Shown here: positions 35,606-44,489 of the stretch, piece after piece
Numbering within the stretch: position 1 is the stretch's first letter
How the letters are laid out: each line of letters starts with the position of its first letter
Source: Clostridium_AD sp050717535
Lineage (GTDB): Bacteria; Bacillota; Clostridia; Clostridiales; Clostridiaceae
DNA length: 64,000 bases
Direction of reading: 5' to 3'
Assembly: GCF_050717535.1 (NCBI RefSeq)
Contig: NZ_JBOITM010000067.1
Coordinates: forward strand, 87,946 to 151,945
Notes under the pieces: generated by a model
Databases searched by the model: none
Told to the model about the DNA's origin: nothing
The model's input: the letters and a program-made list of their open reading frames with translations, nothing else
Program-made: the position numbers and the translations under genes

Positions 35606-35635
35606 TTGACTTTTATCATATTTAAGTAGTATATA
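35606..35635 (+). promoter_or_regulatory. Putative promoter upstream of the amino-acid ABC operon
   Basis: TTGACT (35606-35611) and TATATA (35630-35635) are 18 bases apart. The start codon is about 150 bases downstream, leaving a long AT-rich leader without a recognisable riboswitch. Confidence 0.35.
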
Positions 35636-35792
35636 TAAATAGAACAAAAGTAAGTAATAATTTTTAGTAGTGTATTAGAAGAATATGGATTATAATATAA
35701 TTGTATTGTTTAAACTTATATAGTTATACAAAGAATTTTTTTAGACAGAATATAAGGAATATAATATATAAAGTATTGGGGGTTATGTGTAT

Positions 35793-36605
35793 ATGAGAAA
35801 ATTATTATCATTTTTATTAATAGTTATAATGACAGGAACATTATTTGTAGGTTGTACATCAAAAAAGGTGGGTGTAAAGACTGATGACAAACCTTTAGTT
35901 ATAGGGATGGAACTTGCATATCCGCCTTTTGAAACAAAAGATGCACAGGGAAATCCAAGTGGTATAAGTGTAGATTTGGCCAAAGCTTTGGGTGAATATT
36001 TAAAAAGACCTGTAAAAATTGAAAATACTAATTGGGATGGACTTATTCCGTCACTTCAGACTGGAAAGGTGGATATTGTTATATCTTCTATGACCATTAC
36101 TGATGAACGTAAAAAGGTTGTGGACTTCTCTGATCCATATGCTCACTCCTATCTTGGATTATTAGTAAATAATAAATCCAAGATAAATAAGGTTGAAGAC
36201 TTAAATCAGGATAATAAAGTTATAGATGTTAAAAAAGGTACAACTGGGTATATATATGCTAATGCTAAATTGACAAAGGCTAAGATAAATGCACTTTCTT
36301 CGGAAAATGCGTGTGTTACAGAAATTGTACAAGGAAAAGCAGATGCATTTATTTATGATCAACTAACAATTTATCGTCAGAATCAGTCTAATAAGGAAAC
36401 TACAAAAGCTATACTAATACCTTTCCAGGATAGTGAAAATTGGGGAATGGCTGTTAATAAGGGAAATTCTGAACTCTTAAATAAAGTAAATATTTTTATA
36501 AAAGAATATAAAGCAAAAGGTGGATTTGATAAGCTTACAAACAAATATATGTTAGAGGAAAAGAAAATATTTGACAAGCTTTCATTTCCATGGTTTTTTG
36601 ATTAA
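35793..36605 (+). CDS. Polar amino acid ABC importer, substrate-binding lipoprotein
   Basis: The 270-residue protein has a signal peptide ending in the lipobox LFVGC. The mature part is a family-3 solute-binding protein: MELAYPPFETKDAQGNPSG, then LIPSLQTGKVDIVISSMTIT and KKVVDFSDPYA. GGGGG lies upstream; ATG 35793 at 10 bases or GTG 35787 at 4 bases are both possible starts and I prefer the ATG. It captures an amino acid outside the membrane; the specificity is unknown. It is first of a three-gene operon, with the permease 9 bases on. Confidence 0.88.
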   Translation: MRKLLSFLLIVIMTGTLFVGCTSKKVGVKTDDKPLVIGMELAYPPFETKDAQGNPSGISVDLAKALGEYLKRPVKIENTNWDGLIPSLQTGKVDIVISSMTITDERKKVVDFSDPYAHSYLGLLVNNKSKINKVEDLNQDNKVIDVKKGTTGYIYANAKLTKAKINALSSENACVTEIVQGKADAFIYDQLTIYRQNQSNKETTKAILIPFQDSENWGMAVNKGNSELLNKVNIFIKEYKAKGGFDKLTNKYMLEEKKIFDKLSFPWFFD

Positions 36606-36614
36606 GGAGAAAAT

Positions 36615-37400
36615 ATGAAATATACACGTAATGAAAATCCAACAGTTATTAATAAAGTTATAAGTGCTATTTGCGTTTTGCTAATTCTTGTTTGTTTTAT
36701 GTGGTTATCTCTGAGAATAATTGGTTTAAAATTAGATTTTACAACGCTTCTTCAATATAAACAGCGATTATGGCAAGGATTTTTAATGACAATAGTGATA
36801 TCTATTGGCAGTTTAATAATAAGTTTATTTATTGGCTCATTAACTGCTATTGCTCAAAGTTCAAAGGTACTAATAATAAATTATCTATGTAAGACTTATA
36901 TACACTTAATAAGAGGTACACCACTTTTGGTGCAAATTTACTTCTTTTACTATATTATTGGCACCGCTTGGGGAATTAACAATCGATACTTAGCTGGAAT
37001 TATAATTCTGTCTATATTTGAAGGAGCATATATTTCTGAAATTATACGGGGAGGACTTGAAAGTATTGATAATCAGCAATATGAAATAGCAAAAGCTATT
37101 GGACTTACACCTATAAAAACTTTTAAGCTGGTTACTTTCCCAATTTTAATGGCTAGAATATTACCAGCACTTGCGGGTCAATTTTCATCTATAATTAAAG
37201 ATTCTTCACTACTTTCTGTAATTGCTGTAATTGAACTTACTCAAACAATACAGGAAATATCTGCAGATAACTTTAGGATGTTTGAGAATTATATATTCGT
37301 TGGGTTCTTATATTTTATACTTACCTTTAGTGTTTCAATGGTATCAACATGGCTTGAGAGGAGATATAAGCATGAATATAGAGCTAAGAAACATATGTAA
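36615..37400 (+). CDS. Polar amino acid ABC importer, permease
   Basis: The 261-residue permease has about five helices and the His/Glu/Gln family pattern HLIRGTPLLVQIYFFYYI, with the EAA loop YEIAKAIGLTPIKTFKLVTFP. It forms the membrane channel for the adjacent binding protein and ATPase. Its 3' end overlaps the ATPase gene by 29 bases, indicating translational coupling. Confidence 0.9.
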   Translation: MKYTRNENPTVINKVISAICVLLILVCFMWLSLRIIGLKLDFTTLLQYKQRLWQGFLMTIVISIGSLIISLFIGSLTAIAQSSKVLIINYLCKTYIHLIRGTPLLVQIYFFYYIIGTAWGINNRYLAGIIILSIFEGAYISEIIRGGLESIDNQQYEIAKAIGLTPIKTFKLVTFPILMARILPALAGQFSSIIKDSSLLSVIAVIELTQTIQEISADNFRMFENYIFVGFLYFILTFSVSMVSTWLERRYKHEYRAKKHM

Positions 37401-38106
37401 AAATTTTGAAAAACAAGTAGTGCTTCAAGATGTATGCTTTGAAGATGACATTAATTCTATTGCCATTATAGGTCCTTCAGGCGGCGGAAAGTCTACCTTG
37501 CTTCGAATTATAGGGGGACTACTTCTACCCAGTTCAGGAGAGATGTATATTGATGGTAAGCAAATTAACTTTAATGAAAAAGAGTTGCAAATTCATCGTA
37601 AAAATATTGGATTTGTATTTCAGTCTAAGGGACTTTTTGAGCATCTTACAGCTATGGAAAATGTTATGCTTCCACTTATACATACTTTTGGTATAAATAA
37701 ATCTGAGGCAATAGAAACAGCAAATAAGCTTTTTAGTAGGTTTGGGTTAGCGCAGGAAAAGGATAAATATCCATTCCAACTTTCAGGGGGACAGCAACAG
37801 AGGATATCTATAGCAAGAGCTGTGGCTATAAAACCAGAACTTCTATTGCTGGATGAACCAACTTCAGCCCTTGATCCTGAATATACTTCAGAAGTATTAA
37901 ATATGTTAGGAGAGCTTCAAAATGATGGGCTAAATACTATAATTGTAACTCACGAAATGGGTTTTGCTAAAAATGCATGTGAAAAGGTAATATTTTTAGT
38001 GGATAATAAAATAATTGAAAGTGGCAATAGTGCGGAAACCTTTAAGTCTCCAAAATCGGAGCAGTTAACCTCCTTTTTAAATAAGATACTTGTATGGAAG
38101 GTATAA
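37372..38106 (+). CDS. Polar amino acid ABC importer, ATP-binding protein
   Basis: The 244-residue ATPase has Walker A GPSGGGKST, signature LSGGQQQR and Walker B LLLLDEPTSALD. I place the start at ATG 37372, 8 bases after AGGAG, within the permease gene; an ATG at 37231 would add 47 residues coded in the permease overlap with no family match. A terminator follows. Confidence 0.92.
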   Translation: MNIELRNICKNFEKQVVLQDVCFEDDINSIAIIGPSGGGKSTLLRIIGGLLLPSSGEMYIDGKQINFNEKELQIHRKNIGFVFQSKGLFEHLTAMENVMLPLIHTFGINKSEAIETANKLFSRFGLAQEKDKYPFQLSGGQQQRISIARAVAIKPELLLLDEPTSALDPEYTSEVLNMLGELQNDGLNTIIVTHEMGFAKNACEKVIFLVDNKIIESGNSAETFKSPKSEQLTSFLNKILVWKV

Positions 38107-38120
38107 AGAGTTTAGCAAAA

Positions 38121-38152
38121 AAAAGAACTGATTATATTAAATCAGTTCTTTT
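38121..38152 (+). terminator. Intrinsic terminator of the amino-acid ABC operon
   Basis: AAAAGAACTGATT and AATCAGTTCTTTT form a perfect stem around ATATTA. Confidence 0.8.
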
Positions 38153-38284
38153 AGGGGGTTATATTAAATTTATATTTAATTAAAGGGGGACTCTAATTAA
38201 AAAAATCAATCACCTTCTATTCACTTATAGTAACAATTCTATGTGTCATTACAGTGACAAAACTAAAAATTAATTGTAAATTGC

Positions 38285-38318
38285 CTTCAAACTCTAAAAT
38301 AGAGTTTGAAGTTTTTTT
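38285..38318 (+). terminator. Intrinsic terminator-like hairpin in a decayed region
   Basis: CTTCAAACTCTA and TAGAGTTTGAAG pair perfectly around AAA and are followed by TTTTTTT. No intact plus-strand gene precedes it. Upstream (38185-38284) an open frame with one hydrophobic segment (FYSLIVTILCVITVTK) lacks a usable start codon and may be its lost gene. Confidence 0.6.
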
Positions 38319-38325
38319 GTATCTG

Positions 38326-38528
38326 TTACCTCTTCTTGGCCAAATAGAGGCAAGGTCTATTTGCAAATCCTGCACCTATTTCCATAATCAAACCAACAGA
38401 TATGAAAAATAAATTGGTTGGAATATTTATTATGTACTCGTTATCTACTTTACAATAAACTGCTATACTTAATACCATTGGTACTGATATAAACAATGAC
38501 TTAATGACTGAACCTAACGTAACCTCAT
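38326..38528 (-). pseudogene. Small membrane protein gene with a one-base frameshift
   Basis: GGTGAGGAG precedes an ATG at 38526-38528 that stops after four codons. One base off, the frame reads LGSVIKSLFISVPMVLSIAV, then YIINIPTNLFFISVGLIMEI and GAGFANRPCLYLAKKR before TAA at 38326. Adding one T after the fourth codon would give a continuous 67-residue protein with two membrane helices. I do not recognise the family. A second frame fragment upstream (38550-38690, ending RGHEEVSKNSKFNDKCTSK) is also without a start, so the surroundings are decayed. Confidence 0.45.
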
Positions 38529-39104
38529 CTCCTCACCTTCAAAACATTATTATTTAGACGTACATTTGTCATTGAACTTGCTATTCTTTGATACTTCCTC
38601 ATGCCCTCTTGTTTCTAAAGTATTTAAAGTTCTTTTTATTTTGTTTGGATTGCGCCTACAAGCCACTACCCTTTAGGGTAATGGGTAGTTGACTGTTATA
38701 CACTTGGCATAATAAAACATTTGTAATACTTCATTAGGTCTTATTATAATTTAATGTTCAGAAAACATCAATTTTCAACATCCTTGTTAAACAGAGCATA
38801 ATTAATAAATTATAGAGAAAAATTGACTCAGATAGTAGCATTATATTGTAGAAGGACAAAGAGTCTATGTTAAAATAAGGTATTTTGTCAACTGGAGAAT
38901 TACTAATTATTTGAAATAATAAATTAGTACTTATTTACATAAATGTTATCATGTATTAAGGAAGTTGGGAATTAATGTAGAATTATATTATAAGGAAACA
39001 ATTTAAAAATATTTTAAAATTACACAAGAGCGAGACAAAAGTCTTTTGTGATAATGCAACAAATTGATATTACGATAATGAAGTCAATTTATGAGAGGTG
39101 AAAT

Positions 39105-39319
39105 ATGGTAAATGACATTCAAGCACATATAAGATGTTGTAGTAAGGAAGCTGCAGAATATGCAATATTGCCTGCTGATCCAGGAAGGGTAGATAGAGTT
39201 AAAAATTTTTTAGTAGATCCAATAGATATAGCATATAACAGAGAATTACTTTTTTAGGTGAAAAAAACGAAATTCTTACTGTTCTTGAAGCTATAGTGAA
39301 ATTAGAAAAAAGAAAATAA
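39105..39319 (+). pseudogene. Nucleoside (uridine-type) phosphorylase with its core deleted
   Basis: After GAGAGGTGAA the ATG opens MVNDIQAHIRCCSKEA and AEYAILPADPGRVDRVKNFL, the N-terminus of a PNP/UDP-family phosphorylase (phosphate-binding DPGRV). After NRELLF a stop follows, and one frame away ILTVLEAIVKLEKRK ends at 39317-39319, which matches the C-terminal helix of the same family. Around 190 residues in between, including the whole active site, are missing. The gene sits 18 bases before the ECF operon. Confidence 0.65.
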
Positions 39320-39337
39320 GTTTTAGGGGGATTTATT

Positions 39338-39940
39338 ATGAAAAAAAGTAGTATTTGGAATTTTAAATTATCCACGGCATCAATAGTACTTATTCCAGCA
39401 GCAGTTGGTATTAATTATATCGGTAAGTTATTTGCAGGAGTTCTAAAGCTTCCTCTTTGGCTTGATGCTATAGGTACAGTACTTGCGAGTATGCTTGCAG
39501 GCCCTATTGTAGGGGCTATAGTAGGGGCAACTAATAACATTATATATGGACTAACTATGGATCCAATATCCTTTATTTATGCATTAACAAGTATTGCTAT
39601 TGGGCTGACAGTTGGTATTATGGCATACCGCGGATGGATTAAAAGTATTGGTAAGGCTATAGTAGTTGGGCTTGTTGCTGCTTGCGTTTCGGCTATTGTA
39701 TCTACACCAATAAACATAATATTTTGGGGTGGTCAAACCGGAAATATTTGGGGAGATGCTGCATTTGCATCTTTAATTGCGAATCATTTTCCAGTATGGA
39801 TAGCTTCATTTTTAGATGAACTACTGGTGGATGTACCTGATAAGATAGCAACTGTAGTAGTGGCTTATGGTGTATTTAAAGTATTACCAAGAAAACTTAC
39901 TATATTATATAGTAATGATAATGAATTAGAGCAATTATAA
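39338..39940 (+). CDS. ECF transporter S component, probable nucleoside type
   Basis: The 200-residue protein has about six membrane helices and the S-component pattern LPLWLDAIGTVLASMLAGPI plus GATNNIIYGLT. S components bind the substrate and dock to the EcfT/EcfA module. The relic of a nucleoside phosphorylase immediately upstream and the motif style suggest a nucleoside or base as substrate; this is inference. GGGGG precedes the ATG. An inverted repeat separates it from ecfT. Confidence 0.82.
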   Translation: MKKSSIWNFKLSTASIVLIPAAVGINYIGKLFAGVLKLPLWLDAIGTVLASMLAGPIVGAIVGATNNIIYGLTMDPISFIYALTSIAIGLTVGIMAYRGWIKSIGKAIVVGLVAACVSAIVSTPINIIFWGGQTGNIWGDAAFASLIANHFPVWIASFLDELLVDVPDKIATVVVAYGVFKVLPRKLTILYSNDNELEQL

Positions 39941-39963
39941 TGAATTATAAGGACTAATATAAA

Positions 39964-40011
39964 TAGGAATTGACAACAAATAAGATTTAGGACCCAGGGT
40001 GTCAATTCCTA
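39964..40011 (+). promoter_or_regulatory. Long-loop hairpin between the S component and ecfT
   Basis: TAGGAATTGACA and TGTCAATTCCTA form a perfect 12-base stem around 24 bases, followed by ATTTGATTTTATT. It could be a partial terminator or an mRNA processing site that gives the S component a different level from the module genes. Confidence 0.5.
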
Positions 40012-40049
40012 ATTTGATTTTATTCGTACTTTAAGGATGGTGATAAATC

Positions 40050-40817
40050 TTGAAAGGTTTAAGTTTATATCAAGAAAAGGATACTATAGTACATAAGGTA
40101 GATCCTATAAGTAAGATGTTATATATAATTATATCTATAGCAATTCCTATAATTATGCCTTATAAAACCATAGGTTTATTATGCATGAGTTTTAGTATTA
40201 TTTTACTATTAATAGCTAAGGTATTTAAAAAAGTAATACCACTTATAAGTTTTAGTATGATAATACTGCTTTCAATTATTATTATACAAGGGCTATTTAA
40301 TGCTGGAAACAAGACATTTGCTTTTCATATAGGAAATATTATTTTCTATAAGGAAGGTCTTTTATTTGCTTTAGAAATATGCATTAGGGTAATAAATATT
40401 TTATGTGCTTTTGCAATTTTAGTATTAACAACTAAACCTTCTGATTTGATTGAGTGCTTAGTAAGGAGAGGGTTATCTCCTAAAATAGGTTATGTTTTAT
40501 CATCGGTGCTTCAAATAATACCTCAAATGACTGCAACTATGGAAACCATTACAGATGCTCAAAGGTCTCGGGGTATGGAAACGGAGGGAAAATTAAGAGT
40601 TAGAATAAAAGCATTTTTGCCATTAATAGGACCTGTAGTTATGAATTCATTAATTAATACTAGAGAAAGGGCTATGGCACTAGAGGTTCGAGCATTTAAT
40701 TCTAAATCTAAGAAAAGCTTTTTAAATGAAGAACAAAATGGTAGTTATAACAAAACAATAAAAATAGTTTTAATACTTTTGTTTTTATTAGCTGTAGTTT
40801 GGAGGTTTTTTATATGA
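40050..40817 (+). CDS. ecfT: ECF transporter transmembrane protein EcfT
   Basis: The 255-residue coupling protein has about five helices and the two cytoplasmic arginine motifs that contact the ATPases (AQRSRGM near 175 and ALEVRAF near 215). It starts with TTG after AGGATGGTGA. It joins the S component to the two ATPases and lies in the order S-T-A1-A2, with its 3' end overlapping ecfA1. Confidence 0.88.
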   Translation: MKGLSLYQEKDTIVHKVDPISKMLYIIISIAIPIIMPYKTIGLLCMSFSIILLLIAKVFKKVIPLISFSMIILLSIIIIQGLFNAGNKTFAFHIGNIIFYKEGLLFALEICIRVINILCAFAILVLTTKPSDLIECLVRRGLSPKIGYVLSSVLQIIPQMTATMETITDAQRSRGMETEGKLRVRIKAFLPLIGPVVMNSLINTRERAMALEVRAFNSKSKKSFLNEEQNGSYNKTIKIVLILLFLLAVVWRFFI

Positions 40818-41659
40818 AGAAAATAATTGTGGAGAACTTGAAGTATAGATACCCATTAACAAATGAACTGGCCATAAATGGAATATCCTTTGAAGTAGAA
40901 AAAGGTGAATTTATAGGTATAGTAGGTAAAAACTTATCTGGTAAATCAACATTATGCCAAGCTCTAGTAGGTCTTGTGCCTCATTTTTATAAAGGTGCTT
41001 ATGGTGGCAGTGTTATTGTAGATGGCTTTGAGGTTTCAAAAAACGAAATAAGTGAATTGTCTCAAAAAGTTGGAATAGTATTTCAAAACCCGTTCACTCA
41101 AGTTACAGGTTCGAAGCTAACAGTTTATGAAGAAATAGCTTTTGGACTTGAAAATATGGGAATTTCAAGAGAAGTGATGAGAAAAAGAATAGATAATTCC
41201 CTTAAACTTTTAGATATATATAAATTTAAGGATAGAAATCCATTTGATTTATCAGGAGGCCAAATGCAGAGAATGGCTATAGCAAGCATTATAGCTATGA
41301 AACCAGAAATTATCGTACTAGATGAGCCGACTTCACAACTTGATCCTAAGGGTTCCGAAGAAGTATTTAAAGCCATTCAAAATTTAAGTAAAGAGGGAAT
41401 GACTGTGGTAATGGTAGAACATAAGATGGAGAAAATAGCTAAATATTCTGATAGGGTTATGCTACTAAGCCATGGAGAAATAGTAGATTTTGATATACCA
41501 GAAAAAATATTTTCAAGAGAAGACTTAGATGATTATGGAGTGACTGTCCCTGCCTTCACCAAAGTATGTAAAGGGCTTGGAGTAAAGAGTAAAATAACAG
41601 GGCTGTACCCAATTACCATAGATGAGGCTTATGATTTGGTGGTGAGTTATAATGAATAA
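40814..41659 (+). CDS. ecfA1: ECF transporter ATP-binding protein, first
   Basis: The 281-residue ATPase has Walker A GKNLSGKST, signature LSGGQMQR and Walker B IIVLDEPTSQLD. I place the start at ATG 40814, 7 bases after GGAGG and overlapping the ecfT stop; an upstream ATG at 40799 lies before the ribosome site. It powers the ECF module together with the next gene, which it overlaps by 8 bases. Confidence 0.9.
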   Translation: MKKIIVENLKYRYPLTNELAINGISFEVEKGEFIGIVGKNLSGKSTLCQALVGLVPHFYKGAYGGSVIVDGFEVSKNEISELSQKVGIVFQNPFTQVTGSKLTVYEEIAFGLENMGISREVMRKRIDNSLKLLDIYKFKDRNPFDLSGGQMQRMAIASIIAMKPEIIVLDEPTSQLDPKGSEEVFKAIQNLSKEGMTVVMVEHKMEKIAKYSDRVMLLSHGEIVDFDIPEKIFSREDLDDYGVTVPAFTKVCKGLGVKSKITGLYPITIDEAYDLVVSYNE

Positions 41660-42464
41660 AATAGAAGTAATAAACCTACATTTTTCTTATGATAAAAACG
41701 AAGAAATATTAAGCGGAATAAATCTAAGCTTTGATAGTAGGTCTACTGCTATCATCGGACAAAATGGAGCAGGAAAAACTACATTTGTAAAGCTATTAAA
41801 GGGCCTTCTTAAACCTGACTCTGGTGATGTAGTGATTAATGGTATAAATACCAAGAAGTCAACTGTAGCAGAACTTGCGAAATACATAGGATTAGTGTTT
41901 CAAAATCCTAATGATCAAATATTTAAAAATAAAGTTATGGACGAAGTTATATTTGGGCCATTAAATATAGGGCAAACTCCGCAGAAAGCTAAAGAAAATT
42001 CTATAAATGCTCTTAAAACAGTTGGATTATATGAAAAAATAAGTGAAAATCCCTATGATCTTAGTTTATCTGAAAGAAAATTAATAAGTATAGCATCTAT
42101 TGTGGCTATGGATACTGAAATAATAATTTTTGATGAACCAACTATTGCGCAGGATTATTATGGAAGAGAAAAAATTAAAAGTATAATCAAAGATTTAAGT
42201 GCTAAGGGGAAGCTAGTACTTACAATAACACATGATATGGACTTTGTAGCAGAAACCTTTGAAGCAGCAGTAGTCTTTGCTAAAGGGAATGTTTTACTAG
42301 ATGGAACTACAAGGGAGGTATATTCACATAAAGAAGAACTTGAACATGCTTATTTGGAAGTACCAAACGCAACTCAATTGTGTCAAATGTTAGGGGTGAA
42401 AGAAATTTTTTTAACTGCTGAAGAATTTATAGAGTATAAGAAATGCAACAAAAATAAAGGTTAA
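41652..42464 (+). CDS. ecfA2: ECF transporter ATP-binding protein, second
   Basis: The 270-residue ATPase has Walker A GQNGAGKTT and Walker B IIIFDEPT. The signature is changed from LSGGQ to LSLSE (DLSLSERKLISIASIV), a variation seen in one member of heterodimeric ECF pairs, where one ATP site is less active. It is the last gene of the operon. Confidence 0.88.
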   Translation: MNKIEVINLHFSYDKNEEILSGINLSFDSRSTAIIGQNGAGKTTFVKLLKGLLKPDSGDVVINGINTKKSTVAELAKYIGLVFQNPNDQIFKNKVMDEVIFGPLNIGQTPQKAKENSINALKTVGLYEKISENPYDLSLSERKLISIASIVAMDTEIIIFDEPTIAQDYYGREKIKSIIKDLSAKGKLVLTITHDMDFVAETFEAAVVFAKGNVLLDGTTREVYSHKEELEHAYLEVPNATQLCQMLGVKEIFLTAEEFIEYKKCNKNKG

Positions 42465-42600
42465 GAATTAATAGACTAATTAGGTACATGATACCTAAAA
42501 AATTATCTCAGGTTTTTGTTAAATATAAATAGGAATACATTAGTTTGTATTTGTAAATAATGAAAAAATAATAGTTAATAAAAATTGGAGGAATAATAAT

Positions 42601-43200
42601 ATGAAAAAAGATTTTTACACTGCTGTAGCAGACAGACGTTCATTCTATGCAATTAGTAAAGAAAAGGTAGTAGCAGATGAGGTAATAAAAGAAGTTATTG
42701 AACAGGCCCTAAAGAATACACCATCACCATTTAATTCTCAAAGTGCTAGAGTAATTTTATTGTTAGAAAAACATCACGATAAATTATGGGATATTACAAA
42801 AGAAAGTTTAAGGAAGATAGTTCCTGCTGATAAGTTTGGTGAAACTGAAGATAAAATAAATTCATTCCGTAATGGATATGGTACAGTTTTATTCTTTGAA
42901 GATGCTGCTGTAACAGAATCTCTTCAGAGTCAATTTGCTTTATATGCAGATAACTTTCCAATATGGTCTCAACAATCAAGTGGAATGCACCAATACGTTA
43001 TATGGACTGCCTTAGAAATTGAGGGGTTTGGTGCATCACTACAACATTATAACGCACTCATTGAGGAAGAAGTAAAAAAAGAATGGAAAGTGCCAAGTAA
43101 TTGGAAACTTATTGCACAAATGCCATTTGGTAAAGCAACTGCACAGCCAGATGAAAAACAGTTTCAACCATTAGAAGATCGTATTAAAGTATTTAAATAA
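42601..43200 (+). CDS. Nitroreductase family protein (YdgI/Frm2-like)
   Basis: The 199-residue flavoprotein has the small-nitroreductase pattern ADRRSFYAISKEKV, PSPFNSQSARVILLL (FMN contacts) and SGMHQYVIWTALEIEGFGASLQH near 125-150. It should reduce nitro-aromatics, quinones or lipid-peroxide-type compounds with NAD(P)H using FMN. TTGGAGGA precedes the ATG and a terminator follows. It is monocistronic. Confidence 0.88.
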   Translation: MKKDFYTAVADRRSFYAISKEKVVADEVIKEVIEQALKNTPSPFNSQSARVILLLEKHHDKLWDITKESLRKIVPADKFGETEDKINSFRNGYGTVLFFEDAAVTESLQSQFALYADNFPIWSQQSSGMHQYVIWTALEIEGFGASLQHYNALIEEEVKKEWKVPSNWKLIAQMPFGKATAQPDEKQFQPLEDRIKVFK

Positions 43201-43228
43201 TTGACACTTTAACTAACCAATAAAAATG

Positions 43229-43271
43229 AAAAGCTTATTTCATAGAGGAATCTATGGGATAAGCTTTTTTT
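43229..43271 (+). terminator. Intrinsic terminator of the nitroreductase gene
   Basis: An 18-base stem AAAAGCTTATTTCATAGA with TCTATGGGATAAGCTTTT (G-U pairs in the middle) is followed by TTTTTT. Confidence 0.85.
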
Positions 43272-43368
43272 ATGTTGCCAATAGTACCTTAATTTAATAA
43301 TTAGTAAAATTTACATGGGAAAGCATAAAAAAGATGTAATTTATTGTATTTATATAGTGGCTTATTTA

Positions 43369-43377
43369 TGGTACAAT
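43369..43377 (+). promoter_or_regulatory. Extended -10 upstream of the 121-residue gene
   Basis: TGGTACAAT fits TGnTANNNT and lies about 36 bases before the ATG at 43413. Confidence 0.4.
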
Positions 43378-43412
43378 TAGGCATTAAATAATATCAAAGA
43401 GGTGGATTAGAT

Positions 43413-43778
43413 ATGTTATTTGGGCTATTTAAAAACAGGGAAAACAAACCAGTAAAGCACGAAGAATGTTATGAAATAATGCCATATGATGTGCTCATTG
43501 CAACGAATTTTAATGATCAAGATAGAAAATATATGAATCCCATTTATACAGTTAAGTATTATTCGAAATTGAAATCTTCAATTAATGAAGCAGTCTTTTG
43601 TAAAAATCCAGACAATTTGGGTATTACTTTAAACCAAGCATTTTTAACTGTAGAGGAAATATTAAAACAGAGTATAGAGGACAAATTATTGATTAGTACT
43701 ATAACTAATCAAAATGGTGAACTGACTTATGACGAAAGAATAGCAATTGACAAACTGGAACTTATAGTAAAACATTGA
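43413..43778 (+). CDS. Conserved-looking protein of unknown function, 121 residues
   Basis: The protein begins MLFGLFKNRENKPVKHEECY and has a mixed alpha/beta composition with no membrane segment or metal motif. An AGAGGTGG site supports the ATG. No family is recognised. It has its own promoter and stands 160 bases before the sigma-factor gene, so co-transcription is uncertain. Confidence 0.6.
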   Translation: MLFGLFKNRENKPVKHEECYEIMPYDVLIATNFNDQDRKYMNPIYTVKYYSKLKSSINEAVFCKNPDNLGITLNQAFLTVEEILKQSIEDKLLISTITNQNGELTYDERIAIDKLELIVKH

Positions 43779-43940
43779 GGCTATTAAAGAAACCAAAGTT
43801 TGAGTCCTTCGAAAAGTGATTTTTTCGGGGGATTTCATCTTGCTATGTTACTAAGTTATGAAGGCTTTGAAAATATGATGAATTATAAATTATTTAAATG
43901 TTATATTATAGTGCCAAAAATGGTTAGGTGGAAATAGACG

Positions 43941-44489
43941 ATGAAAAATATTTTTAATATAAAGAAAATGAATAAAGAGAAATTTAAGGAAATATATGAT
44001 GCTAATTTTAATTATGTTTATTCTTTCGTATTTTTAAGATTGGCTGCAAACAAAGAAGCCACAGAGGATATAGTTCAGGAGACTTTTATAAGTGCAATGA
44101 AAGGTATCACTAACTATAAAGGTACAAGCTCCTATAAAACTTGGCTCTGTGGAATAGCAAAAAATAAAGTGTTAAATTATTATAGAAGTACTATCCGGAA
44201 GGAGGGTTTTGCGTGTGGTGAAGAACTCAATTACGTAGAAGACATTCAAGATATTGAATTTATCGTCATCAATTTGGAGACTAGAAAAATAATTTTAGAA
44301 GCTTTAAGTAATTTGAAGCCTATTTATAAGTATGTTATTATTCTCAAATATGTAGATGATTATAGTGTAAACCACATTGCAAAATACTTATGCAAAACAC
44401 CAAAGGCTATTGATGGCTTATTACAAAGAGCAAAAATTAGTTTCAGAAAAGAATTTATAAAGATATCAGGAGATGAGTATGATGAATGA
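43941..44489 (+). CDS. RNA polymerase ECF-type sigma factor
   Basis: The 182-residue sigma-70 relative has region 2 (FKEIYDANFNYVYSFVFLRL, ATEDIVQETF, then SSYKTWLCGIAKNKVLNYYR) and region 4 (KPIYKYVIILKYVDDYSVNH and KTPKAIDGLLQRAKISFRKE). It lacks regions 1 and 3 and so is of the extracytoplasmic-function group. AGGTGG precedes the ATG. Its end overlaps the next gene, a short membrane protein that may be its anti-sigma factor. Confidence 0.88.
   Translation: MKNIFNIKKMNKEKFKEIYDANFNYVYSFVFLRLAANKEATEDIVQETFISAMKGITNYKGTSSYKTWLCGIAKNKVLNYYRSTIRKEGFACGEELNYVEDIQDIEFIVINLETRKIILEALSNLKPIYKYVIILKYVDDYSVNHIAKYLCKTPKAIDGLLQRAKISFRKEFIKISGDEYDE

Noticed and set aside
35606..35792. Leader of the amino-acid ABC operon as a riboswitch
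   Set aside because: It is long and AT-rich, but no T-box, glycine, lysine or other known core and no terminator hairpin is visible.
41652..42464. Changed ABC signature (LSLSE) as a sign of a dead ATPase
   Set aside because: Walker A and B are intact and altered signatures occur in one ATPase of paired ECF modules; the gene is otherwise normal.
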